The notes: generated by a model from the sequence alone, not told the origin. 5,252 bases of DNA from Holophagaceae bacterium UBA692 (GCA_002297665.1 DBMS01000187.1:1-5252); one strand, 5' to 3'; shown: positions 1 through 5,252, counted from the stretch's first letter. A program made the numbers and translations.

Positions 1-507
1 GGTCTCCAGGGGGGCCGGCGCCGCGGGGGCCGCGGCGTCCTGGCCACCCAGGTGGGCGTGGATGGCTCCCTGGCCGGCGTCGAGGGCGATGCTCACCCCG
101 GTCCCGTCGCTGGTCACGGTGGCCTGGGTTCCGGGCGTCACTTCCAGGACGATCCGGGTGACGGGCTGCGGCGCCGTGGCGAACTGCGCCAGGCGGGAGC
201 GGAGGATCTGGGGGCACACCAGGGCCTGCATGTCCTTCCGGGTGACCTTGTCCCCGCGGTTGACCCCGGGCAGGTCCACGACGACCCGGGCCGGATTGGG
301 GAGCACCTGGAGGCGGGGGACGCCGACGAATCCCGGGATGCTCAGCTTGAGCACCTGGACGGATCCGGGCTGCATGCTCGCTCCAGCAAGCGTTGCGATG
401 GCGGCGTTGGTGCCGGCATCAGGGAGGGCTCCGTTGAGAGATCCGGATTGGATCCCCGCCAGTACCACGCCCCCTGCGACCAGCAAGGAACTCAGGCGAG
501 CATTCAT
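1..507 (-). CDS. pilQ: PilQ, type IV pilus secretin (5' part, cut by the window edge)
   Basis: PilQ is the outer-membrane secretin through which the type IV pilus passes. Only the first 169 codons lie in the window and the frame is open to the edge, so the secretin core is not visible. Residues 1 to about 25 look like a Sec signal peptide (MNARLSSLLVAGGVVLAG start). Residues about 50-143 resemble an AMIN domain, which in PilQ binds peptidoglycan: a VPRLQVLPNPARVVVDLPG segment at 63-81 and a SRLAQF...VTRIVLEV segment at 104-123. From about residue 158 an Ala/Pro-rich linker begins. The ATG at 507-505 overlaps the pilP stop in an ATGA and is preceded by a perfect AGGAGG, so the start is well supported. 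Position directly after pilP agrees with the family assignment. It could in principle be another AMIN-domain protein, but the pilMNOP context makes PilQ by far the likeliest. Confidence 0.92.
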   Translation of the reverse strand, partial: MNARLSSLLVAGGVVLAGIQSGSLNGALPDAGTNAAIATLAGASMQPGSVQVLKLSIPGFVGVPRLQVLPNPARVVVDLPGVNRGDKVTRKDMQALVCPQILRSRLAQFATAPQPVTRIVLEVTPGTQATVTSDGTGVSIALDAGQGAIHAHLGGQDAAAPAAPAPLET

Positions 508-986
508 CGTTTACCCTCCTCGCGTTTGAACGTCTTGACGACGGTTCGGAAGATTTTGGTGTTAGTGCTGCTGGCATCCCACTGGTGGAACGTGACGGCC
601 TTGTCGTTGACGCCGACCAGTTCACCGTCCCGGAAGCGGTACCCGATGGGCAGGGAACGGACGTTCCCGCGGGCATCGGTGACCACGGCCAGGACCTTGC
701 CGTTGGAGACCACCATTCCCTTGACGCCGATGTCATCCACCATGTCCCCCTTGTTGGTCTGCTCCGCATCGGTGGGAGCGGAGAAGGGGTCCCGCTGCAG
801 GGTGGGCCGGTAGGGTGTCGCCCGGACGGCAATGAGGTCGTCGGGGTTGATCCCCTGGTTGGCGGAGAGGGCCGGGGTCGCGACGGATTCCGCGCGGCCC
901 TTGGGGCCTTCCTTGGGTGGGGTGCCCTGGGCGCAGAGCTGCAGGCCGAGCGCCAGGGCGGGTAGGATGGTTGCGATCCGGGCCAT
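504..986 (-). CDS. pilP: PilP, pilus assembly protein linking PilNO to the secretin
   Basis: PilP is a periplasmic, usually lipid-anchored protein that binds the PilN/PilO pair through its N-terminal region and PilQ through its C-terminal beta domain. The 160-residue length is normal. Residues 1-20 are a hydrophobic export signal containing Cys18. A low-complexity, probably disordered stretch runs from 21 to about 60, followed by the family's RDPF motif at 65-68. A beta-rich domain follows at about 82-137, with GVKGMVVSNGKVLAVVTD and the G-Y-R-F-R-DGE turn at 115-122. The lipobox is not canonical: LQLC has Leu at -1, where Gly, Ala or Ser is expected, so lipidation is uncertain. The start is 4 nt after the pilO stop, with GGGAG about 9 nt upstream. 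The stop overlaps the pilQ start by 4 nt. Confidence 0.9.
   Translation of the reverse strand: MARIATILPALALGLQLCAQGTPPKEGPKGRAESVATPALSANQGINPDDLIAVRATPYRPTLQRDPFSAPTDAEQTNKGDMVDDIGVKGMVVSNGKVLAVVTDARGNVRSLPIGYRFRDGELVGVNDKAVTFHQWDASSTNTKIFRTVVKTFKREEGKR
515..520 (-). promoter_or_regulatory. Shine-Dalgarno site of pilQ
   Basis: Perfect AGGAGG on the minus strand, 7 nt before the pilQ ATG at 507, inside the last codons of pilP. It is the strongest ribosome-binding site among the pil genes here. This fits a need for many secretin subunits (12-14 per pore) relative to the upstream partners, although that link is an inference. Confidence 0.8.
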
Positions 987-990
987 GGTC

Positions 991-1602
991 TCAGTCTCCC
1001 GATTCTTTCTTGGCCGCAGCAGGGGCCGGCTTGGGGGCCGGGGTGCCCGCCGGGGCCGCCGGCGGGGCCGGGTTGTAGACGAACGCGCTGACCTTGCAGG
1101 TGACGGAGACGGGATACAGGCTGCGGTTGGCTTCCCGCTTCAGGGCCATCTCGCTCAGGTTGATGATCTTCTCGTAACCGGAGATCAGCGAGGCGAACTG
1201 TCCGAGGGTGTGGTAGCCCGCGCGGAAGGTGAACTGCACCGGGTACTCGGTGTAGTAGTCCTTGGCGATGGGGGCCATGAGCGTGAAGGCCACCTGCTCG
1301 ATGCCCGCGGTGTCCGCCAGTTTCTTGACGCGGTAGGGAAGCTCGCCGCGGTCGGCGTCGGTGGGCATGATCTTGATCAGTTCGTCGATCACCTTCTCCT
1401 GCTCGACGACCTCGGCCTTGAGCTTCTCGTAGTTGGCCTTGAGGGCGTATCCCTTGGCGACGTCCGCCTGGAGACCCTGGTTGACCGTCTTGAGGCCCGC
1501 GAGCTCATCCCGTTTGCCTTGCAGGAAGAAGACGATGAGGATGGCCAGCATCAAGCCCGCGAGGCCACCGATCAGCAGTTGTTTCTGAAGTTGCGAGTTC
1601 AT
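991..1602 (-). CDS. pilO: PilO, inner-membrane pilus alignment protein
   Basis: PilO is a bitopic inner-membrane protein that pairs with PilN and, with PilP, forms the periplasmic part of the type IV pilus alignment complex. It has 203 residues. A short cytoplasmic N-terminus precedes one membrane segment at about 9-28 (LLIGGLAGLMLAILIVFFLQ). A charged heptad-like coiled coil follows at about 30-78, then a ferredoxin-like domain at about 85-176. The segment AGYHTLGQFASLISGYEKII at 128-147 is the recognisable PilO core, matching the Y-H-x-L-G-x-F pattern of the family. The last 26 residues (178-203) are an Ala/Pro-rich tail ending in KKESGD, beyond the folded domain. The start is ATG at 1602, 7 nt after pilN. 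Its Shine-Dalgarno GAGG (1608-1611) overlaps the pilN stop codon, which suggests translational coupling. Confidence 0.94.
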   Translation of the reverse strand: MNSQLQKQLLIGGLAGLMLAILIVFFLQGKRDELAGLKTVNQGLQADVAKGYALKANYEKLKAEVVEQEKVIDELIKIMPTDADRGELPYRVKKLADTAGIEQVAFTLMAPIAKDYYTEYPVQFTFRAGYHTLGQFASLISGYEKIINLSEMALKREANRSLYPVSVTCKVSAFVYNPAPPAAPAGTPAPKPAPAAAKKESGD

Positions 1603-1609
1603 GGCTACC

Positions 1610-2200
1610 TCAGGCCGAATTCTTCAAATCACAGGAGATGGTGAATTCGACGGTGCGTCCGTTCTTGTTGGCGGCCGGGTAGTTGACGTTCTTGAACCAC
1701 TTGGTCTGTTCCACCAGGCGGTTCCGGAACTGGTTGACGGCCTCGAAACTGGAGCTCTCGCCCTTGATGCTGATGCTGAGTCCCTTCTGGCTGATCTCCC
1801 GGAACCAGACGTCGTCCGGCAGGGCGTTGGCGAGCTCCTCCAGGAAATGGACGGGGAGGTGCTGGAATGACTTGAGCGCCATCATCACTTCCTTTTTCTT
1901 CTGGAGCATCTCCTTCTGGGTCCTGAACTTGCGCTCAAGCTCCATGTATTTCTCGAGCTCCTTCTTCTTGGCCTCGAGTTCGACCTTGGTGCGCTGTTCG
2001 CGCTCGATCTGCGAATTGAGCATGACGTAGTAGATGCCGCCCGCCGATGCGATGAGCAGGCCGAAAAGCACCCCTGCGATGGGAAGACTCGGGCGCCCGG
2101 TGGCCGCGGAATCGGCGTAGACCGGGACGGCCTCGGCCTTTTCGGCCTTCTTCCCACCCACCTGGGCGAGCGTGTCTCCCAGAAGGTTGATCTTGATCAT
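1610..2200 (-). CDS. pilN: PilN, inner-membrane pilus alignment protein
   Basis: PilN connects cytoplasmic PilM to the periplasmic PilO/PilP complex. The 196-residue protein starts with MIKINLLGD; the INLL at 4-7 is the conserved segment that inserts into PilM. The usual following Pro is Gly here (residue 8). A charged cytoplasmic linker precedes one membrane helix at about 39-61. A Lys/Glu-rich coiled coil follows at about 63-107. The periplasmic ferredoxin-like domain covers about 115-192, with LPDDVWFREIS at 127-137 and the beta strand LSISIKGES. The start ATG overlaps the pilM stop (ATGA), and a GGGGGA stretch just upstream (2204-2209) is the only Shine-Dalgarno-like sequence. Length, topology and position between pilM and pilO all match the family. 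Confidence 0.95.
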   Translation of the reverse strand: MIKINLLGDTLAQVGGKKAEKAEAVPVYADSAATGRPSLPIAGVLFGLLIASAGGIYYVMLNSQIEREQRTKVELEAKKKELEKYMELERKFRTQKEMLQKKKEVMMALKSFQHLPVHFLEELANALPDDVWFREISQKGLSISIKGESSSFEAVNQFRNRLVEQTKWFKNVNYPAANKNGRTVEFTISCDLKNSA

Positions 2201-3279
2201 CGGTCCCCCACTTGGCGCAAGGCCAATCCGACCGCGACAGCGGCCGTGCAGCCGACTCCATTGACCACGGCCGGGTCCAGGCTCCGCTCATCCATTTCGA
2301 GGAGCTGGAAGGGATTCAGCCGATCCACGGAAACCCTCAGACGATCCCCGAGAATCTCGGGCAGTTTGTCCACCTTGGCGCTGCCGCCGCAGAGGAGGAC
2401 CCGGTCGAGGCGGTCCACCTTGAAGCTGGAGCGGAAGAAGTCGATGGTCCGGCCGAGCTCGTCGGCGAACCCGTCGGAAACGGAGGAAAGGGAGGGCTCG
2501 ACCTCCTCGGGGGTCCGGCCCTCGGCGGCCCGGCCTTCCTTGAGCAGTTCCGCGGCCTCGCGGCTCACGCCCCAGTCCTCCATGAGCTTGTCCGTGAACC
2601 GGTGGCCGCCCCAGGCGATATCGCGCCAGAAAAGCGACTTGCGGCCAACGAGCATGGTCAGGTTCGTGAACTGGGCGCCGATGTTGACCAGGGCCACCAC
2701 TTCGTCACGCCCGCCCGGGGGCGAGTTGATCTCGTAGGCGTTCTGGATGGCGAACACGTCCACGTCCACCAGGACGGAACGGGCGCCCGCCATGGCGACG
2801 CAACCGATGTAGGACTCGATCTTGTCCTTTCGGCAGGCCACCAGGACCACGTCCATGTTCCCTTCCGCGGGGCGCTCCTCCAGGACCGCGAAGTCCAGGG
2901 CGTAGGCGTCCAGGCCCTGGCCGGCCGGGAAGAAGCTCTCGGCCTCCCACCGCACCGATTCCGCCAGTTCCGTGGGGCTCATGAGGGGGAAGGTCACTTT
3001 CTTGACCATCACCTGCTGCCCCGCCACGGAAATGGCCACGTCCCGGGCCTTGATCTTCTGCTCCGCGAGCACCTGGCGGATGGCCGCGGCCACCGCGTTG
3101 CTGTCCATGATGTCCCCGTCGACGATCGCGTCGAAGGGGAGCGGGGCTATGCCAAGTTTCTGGAGCCGGTACCGCTGGCCCGCGCCTTTGCCTAGCACCT
3201 GCAGTTCACAGACCTTTACGGAACTGGACCCAATGTCCAGGCCCACGAGCTGGTTTTTTTTGCCACCGAAAAGACCCAC
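2197..3279 (-). CDS. pilM: PilM, actin-like cytoplasmic pilus assembly ATPase-fold protein
   Basis: PilM is an FtsA/actin-fold cytoplasmic protein that binds nucleotide and the N-terminal peptide of PilN. It forms the cytoplasmic ring contacts of the type IV pilus machine. At 360 residues it is full length. Visible ATP-site motifs: phosphate-1 loop LVGLDIGSSSVKV at 11-23, phosphate-2 EVVALVNIGAQFTNLTML at 193-210, and adenosine motif VLLCGGSAKVDKLPEIL at 294-310. The SPTELAESVRWEAESFFP segment at 101-118 is also typical of PilM. The start is GTG at 3279-3277. An in-frame TAA lies eight codons upstream (3301-3303) and there is no ATG between, so the GTG is forced; GAGG (3286-3289) sits 6 nt before it. 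Codons 7-9 contain an A8 run. It is first in the pilMNOPQ run and overlaps pilN by 4 bp. Confidence 0.96.
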   Translation of the reverse strand: MGLFGGKKNQLVGLDIGSSSVKVCELQVLGKGAGQRYRLQKLGIAPLPFDAIVDGDIMDSNAVAAAIRQVLAEQKIKARDVAISVAGQQVMVKKVTFPLMSPTELAESVRWEAESFFPAGQGLDAYALDFAVLEERPAEGNMDVVLVACRKDKIESYIGCVAMAGARSVLVDVDVFAIQNAYEINSPPGGRDEVVALVNIGAQFTNLTMLVGRKSLFWRDIAWGGHRFTDKLMEDWGVSREAAELLKEGRAAEGRTPEEVEPSLSSVSDGFADELGRTIDFFRSSFKVDRLDRVLLCGGSAKVDKLPEILGDRLRVSVDRLNPFQLLEMDERSLDPAVVNGVGCTAAVAVGLALRQVGDR

Positions 3280-3285
3280 TTGGAG

Positions 3286-3289
3286 CCTC
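3286..3289 (-). promoter_or_regulatory. Shine-Dalgarno site supporting the GTG start of pilM
   Basis: GAGG on the minus strand, 6 nt from the GTG at 3279. Together with the upstream in-frame stop at 3301-3303 it fixes the pilM start at a non-ATG codon. Confidence 0.65.
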
Positions 3290-3311
3290 GCTTTAGTTGA
3301 TTAGGCGGTTC

Positions 3312-3339
3312 AGTTTAACCTTTATATCGTTCCGGTCAA
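3312..3339 (-). promoter_or_regulatory. Candidate sigma70-type promoter for the pilMNOPQ operon
   Basis: In the 73-bp gap between the phosphatase gene and pilM, which is AT-richer than its surroundings, the minus strand has TTGACC (3339-3334, 5 of 6 to the -35 consensus). After 16 nt comes TAAACT (3317-3312, 4 of 6 to the -10 consensus). Transcription would start near 3305, leaving a leader of about 25 nt before the pilM GTG. A second -10-like hexamer, TATAAA (3326-3321), lies within the spacer but has no good -35 partner. The match is by eye only, and read-through from the phosphatase gene is equally possible because I see no terminator in the gap. Confidence 0.4.
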
Positions 3340-3352
3340 CCGAATGTTGGTA

Positions 3353-4123
3353 TCAAACATTTTTATCCGGATCGAACGCGACGATGACGACGGTGATGTT
3401 GTCCTCGCCCCCATTGCCCATGGCTTTGGCAATCAAGCGCCCTGCGGCTTCTTCCATGTCCGGGGCGTTCTGGACTATTTCCCAGATCTCCCCATCTTGA
3501 ACCATTCCTGACAGTCCGTCGGAGCAAAGCAAGATCCGGTCCAACTCCTTGACCTGGATCTCCCGCACCGAGATGTCCAGCTCCCCCCCGTTGCCCAGGG
3601 CCTGGGTGATGACGTTGCGGAAGGGATGGCGCCGGGCCTCGTCGGGGGTCAGGATCCCGTTGGCGACCTGCTCGGCCACCCAGGAGTGGTCCCGGGTGAC
3701 CTGCTGGATCCCGTCGCCGTTAAGCAGGTAGGCCCGGCTGTCCCCCACGTGGACGAGGGTGACGGTGTCCGCGTTGACCAGGCAGGCCACGACGGTGGAG
3801 CCCATGGACTCGCGCTCGGGGTTGGACCGGATGTCGTTGAGGATGCCCTGGTCGGCCAGGAGAAGCGCCGCCTTGAGGCGGTTTCCGTCGTAGGGCAGCG
3901 CGGTGTCGTATTCCACGGGCCACGTCTTGTCCCGCTCCACCGTGTGGGTGATGAACTGGCCGACCTTCTCCACCACGATCTGGCTGGCCACCTCGCCGGC
4001 GGCATGACCGCCGAGCCCGTCGGCGACCACGTACAGGCCCAGGTCGGGCTCCATGAGGAAGTTGTCTTCATTGTGCTTGCGAACGCACCCCACTTCCGTC
4101 CGTCCCGCTGCCGCCACCCGCAT
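3353..4123 (-). CDS. PP2C-family (PPM) serine/threonine protein phosphatase
   Basis: This is a soluble, metal-dependent phosphatase that removes phosphate from Ser/Thr residues, normally opposing Hanks-type kinases. The 256-residue protein is a single complete catalytic domain with every PPM motif in order: RKHNEDN (15-21), VVADGLGGHAAGE (32-44), MGST (107-110), VHVGDSRAYL (124-133), DHS (145-147), NVITQALG (170-177), CSDGL (200-204) and EDNITVV (240-246). The metal-binding aspartates D20, D35, D202 and D241 are all present, so activity is expected. There is no membrane segment or sensor domain. The start ATG at 4123 has AAGGGG 6 nt upstream and lies 2 nt after the J-domain gene stop. The frame stays open upstream inside that gene, but the extension is low-complexity antiparallel-frame sequence. 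No kinase gene is in the window, so its partner and substrate are unknown. Confidence 0.95.
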   Translation of the reverse strand: MRVAAAGRTEVGCVRKHNEDNFLMEPDLGLYVVADGLGGHAAGEVASQIVVEKVGQFITHTVERDKTWPVEYDTALPYDGNRLKAALLLADQGILNDIRSNPERESMGSTVVACLVNADTVTLVHVGDSRAYLLNGDGIQQVTRDHSWVAEQVANGILTPDEARRHPFRNVITQALGNGGELDISVREIQVKELDRILLCSDGLSGMVQDGEIWEIVQNAPDMEEAAGRLIAKAMGNGGEDNITVVIVAFDPDKNV

Positions 4124-4125
4124 GC

Positions 4126-4869
4126 TCAACCCCTTTTGAATAGCTTTTCCAGCTTGATGCGCGTCTCCGCGACCAGTTCGTTCCACTGCTCGCCCAGGCT
4201 CGCCATCTGCTCCTTGGCCTTGCCCTTCGGGTTGGTGGACTTCCCGGGCTGCCTGAAGATCGCGTGGTCGGGGGCCAGGTTGTGCACGGTCTCCCAGAGC
4301 CGGGTGGCCCTGGCCTGCATCCCCAGCCCCTGGAACGTCTGGGCCAGCAGGATCATGGAATCGACGTCCTTGGGGTTGAGCTTGATGGCCGTCTCCAGCG
4401 CCTTCACCTTGCCGCGGGCGTCGCCGCCGGTGGCTTCCAGCACCTTGCCGTGGAGGGCGTGGAACTCGGGACGTTCGTTGTCCAGGCGCAGGGCGTAGAG
4501 GATCAACGCCAGGGAACGCCCGTAGGCGCGGCCGTCGTAGGCGCCCTGGGCATCCTTGAACCACTCGTCCGCGGTCTTGGGAACCGCCGTGCGATCCGGA
4601 CCCTCGTCCAACTGGATCGCGGGCGCAGGCGAGGCCGCCTGGGGCTGGGCCCGCACCGGCTCCGGCGCCGGAGCGGCGGCGGCCCGGCCGGGGGTGTCCT
4701 TGAGCATGCCGAAGGCCTCCGCCAGCATGCGGAAGCGCCGCTCCGCATCGGCCTTCGCTTCGCCCGTGAACCGGTCCGGGTGCCACTGCTTGGCCATCCG
4801 GTGGTAGGCCGCCTTGATCTCCTCGATCGAGGCGCCTGGCGAAATTTCCAGCACTTCGTATGGGTTCAT
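4126..4869 (-). CDS. J-domain (DnaJ-like) protein with TPR-like C-terminal half
   Basis: The 247-residue protein has an N-terminal J domain at about 2-60, with the HPD motif at 30-32 that stimulates the ATPase of DnaK-type Hsp70s. An Ala/Pro-rich linker (about 63-85) follows. Three helical-hairpin, TPR-like units lie at about 101-130, 134-166 and 169-201, including KALETAIKLNPKDVDSMILL in the classic A-x-x-L-x-P TPR style. The C-terminus is basic (Lys-rich from 210). It lacks the Gly/Phe region, zinc centre and C-terminal substrate domain of true DnaJ, so it is a class C J-protein. It probably recruits Hsp70 to a specific partner rather than acting as a general chaperone. No signal peptide or membrane segment is visible. 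The start gives the typical M-N-P-Y-E-V-L J-domain opening, with a weak GGAACTGAG ribosome site. The phosphatase gene follows after 2 nt, and a functional link is inferred from that spacing only. Confidence 0.9.
   Translation of the reverse strand: MNPYEVLEISPGASIEEIKAAYHRMAKQWHPDRFTGEAKADAERRFRMLAEAFGMLKDTPGRAAAAPAPEPVRAQPQAASPAPAIQLDEGPDRTAVPKTADEWFKDAQGAYDGRAYGRSLALILYALRLDNERPEFHALHGKVLEATGGDARGKVKALETAIKLNPKDVDSMILLAQTFQGLGMQARATRLWETVHNLAPDHAIFRQPGKSTNPKGKAKEQMASLGEQWNELVAETRIKLEKLFKRG
4130..4135 (-). promoter_or_regulatory. Shine-Dalgarno site that decides the phosphatase start
   Basis: AAGGGG on the minus strand, 6 nt before the ATG at 4123, embedded in the last codons (Lys-Arg-Gly) of the J-domain gene. 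It supports starting the phosphatase at 4123 rather than in the longer open frame, and it implies translational coupling of the two genes. Confidence 0.7.
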
Positions 4870-4928
4870 CTCAGTTCCATGGCGAACGGGAGCATCTCGG
4901 GGTGTGGGGTGTGTCCTGTGTGTCTGTG

Positions 4929-4934
4929 ATATTA
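4929..4934 (-). promoter_or_regulatory. Candidate -10 element of the J-domain/phosphatase operon
   Basis: TAATAT on the minus strand within GGTTAATATCAC matches five of six positions of TATAAT allowing for order, and is the only AT-rich hexamer upstream of the J-domain start. The expected start of transcription near 4922 would give a leader of about 52 nt. The -35 region at the correct distance is only a T-rich TTCTTT-like stretch, so the call is weak. Confidence 0.3.
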
Positions 4935-5017
4935 ACCCAGGACTCTTGGGAAAAAGAAAGGGGACAATCGTGGCCCGCGGCGGAACCCGCCAAGGATCTC
5001 CCGGTCCGGAAAGACCT

Positions 5018-5046
5018 TTGGCCCGGATCCCCGACGCTTGGAGAAT
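5018..5046 (+). promoter_or_regulatory. Weak candidate promoter of the amidase-like gene
   Basis: TTGGCC (5018-5023, 4 of 6 to the -35 consensus), then 17 nt, then GAGAAT (5041-5046, 4 of 6 to the -10 consensus). It is placed about 50 nt before the start codon of the plus-strand gene. Matches of this quality also occur by chance. Confidence 0.22.
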
Positions 5047-5099
5047 CTATCTCAATACCGCGTTTGGTGGCACACTCGTACCGGAGGCGGAAGGTGGGC

Positions 5100-5252
5100 A
5101 TGGGTCCGGGTTCGTTGGCAGATCTGAGGGATGGGCTGGATGCGGGGGATCTTTCCGCCACCTTCCTGGCCCTCGGCTGCCTTGACCGCATGACCGCCCT
5201 CGAGCCCCGGCTCAACGCGACCACCCACCGGGACGCCGCCCTGACCCTCGCC
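5100..5252 (+). CDS. gatA: Amidase-signature protein, probably GatA subunit of Asp/Glu-tRNA amidotransferase (5' end only)
   Basis: Fifty-one codons are visible before the window ends. The translation MGPGSLADLRDGLDAGDLSA, then L-x-R at about 29-31 and ALEPRLNA at 34-41, matches the N-terminal helix pattern of GatA and related amidases (S-L-x-x-L-x-x-x-L-x-x-G-x-x-S-A, then a helix and x-x-P-x-L-N-A). GatA releases ammonia from glutamine for the GatCAB complex, which converts mischarged Glu-tRNA(Gln) or Asp-tRNA(Asn). The Ser-cis-Ser-Lys catalytic region lies beyond the window, so gatA cannot be told apart from another amidase. The start is ambiguous: ATG at 5100 has AAGG 5 nt upstream, whereas an in-frame GTG at 5094 has GGAGG (5083-5087) at an ideal 6 nt. 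It diverges from the J-domain gene. Confidence 0.68.
   Translation, partial: MGPGSLADLRDGLDAGDLSATFLALGCLDRMTALEPRLNATTHRDAALTLA

Larger units (their letters stand above)
4870..5093. other. Divergent intergenic region between the J-domain gene and the amidase-like gene
   Basis: About 225 bp between two diverging starts, so it should hold promoters for both. It contains a GT-rich stretch on the plus strand (about 4900-4928), which becomes a CA-rich leader for the J-domain gene. It also has an AT-rich core around 4926-4936, a purine run (4951-4963) and a small GC hairpin, GGCGG/AAC/CCGCC, at 4979-4991. That hairpin has no T run after it, so it is not a terminator. Open frames crossing this region in both directions have no recognisable protein features. 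Confidence 0.6.

Noticed and set aside
52..813. 253-codon open frame on the plus strand across pilQ and pilP.
   Set aside because: Antisense to the AMIN-domain frame of pilQ and to pilP; its composition is that of a GC-rich shadow frame.
832..1644. 270-codon open frame on the plus strand across pilP and pilO.
   Set aside because: Antisense shadow; low-complexity Arg/Gly-rich start and no family resemblance.
2212..3195. 327-codon open frame on the plus strand.
   Set aside because: Antisense to pilM; His/Gly/Val-rich translation without any domain, which is a GC-bias shadow of a well-supported gene.
3330..3343. Small inverted repeat (CGGT/ACCG) after the phosphatase stop, considered as a terminator.
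   Set aside because: The stem is only 4 bp with a 2-nt loop and no T run follows, so it cannot act as an intrinsic terminator.
3626..4498. 290-codon open frame on the plus strand across the phosphatase and J-domain genes.
   Set aside because: Antisense to two genes with complete motifs, and it has no recognisable protein features.
4124..4786. The phosphatase reading frame stays open for 221 codons upstream of 4123, as if it were a 477-residue fusion.
   Set aside because: This part overlaps the J-domain gene in another frame and translates to Arg/Gly/Pro-rich sequence with no domain, whereas the J-domain frame is clear. A ribosome site and the canonical PP2C N-terminus are at 4123.
4979..4991. 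GGCGG-AAC-CCGCC hairpin in the divergent intergenic region.
   Set aside because: A 5-bp stem without a T run in GC-rich DNA is expected by chance, and neither neighbouring gene ends here.
4871..5224. 117-codon minus-strand frame filling the intergenic region upstream of the J-domain gene.
   Set aside because: It overlaps the amidase-like start antisense, has an Arg/Ser/Pro-rich composition and no motif, and would cover the only promoter space for two diverging genes.

Overview
The window is GC-rich bacterial DNA, densely coded and almost entirely on the minus strand. Gram-negative origin follows from the type IV pilus alignment genes and an outer-membrane secretin (PilQ) start. Gene order pilM-N-O-P-Q, together with a PP2C phosphatase of the form common in Acidobacteriota and Myxococcota, fits an Acidobacteriota (for example Holophagae/Geothrix-like) or deltaproteobacterial host. 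The taxon is an inference; no rRNA or other taxonomic marker is present.

Layout, read along the minus strand from right to left: (1) 4869-4126, a J-domain protein with a TPR-like C-terminal half; (2) 4123-3353, a PP2C-family Ser/Thr phosphatase, 2 nt downstream and probably translationally coupled; (3) a 73-bp gap (3352-3280), AT-richer than its surroundings, with promoter-like elements; (4) 3279-2197 pilM, 2200-1610 pilN, 1602-991 pilO, 986-504 pilP and 507 to the left edge pilQ (5' part only). The pil genes overlap by 4 bp (pilM/pilN, pilP/pilQ) or are 4-7 bp apart, so they look like one operon. On the plus strand, diverging from the J-domain gene across about 230 bp, an amidase/GatA-like gene begins at about 5100 and runs off the right edge.

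How they work together: PilM (cytoplasmic, actin-like) binds the N-terminus of the membrane protein PilN; PilN and PilO pair through their periplasmic coiled coils and ferredoxin-like domains; PilP links PilNO to the PilQ secretin in the outer membrane. This is the alignment subcomplex of the type IVa pilus machine. The PP2C and J-domain/TPR pair upstream is not a standard part of that machine. Its position suggests, but does not prove, a link between Ser/Thr dephosphorylation and pilus function. I see no mobile elements, CRISPR arrays, tRNA/rRNA genes or convincing terminators, and no clearly undescribed system. The least ordinary points are the phosphatase/J-TPR pair next to the pil operon and an A8 slippery tract at the start of pilM.
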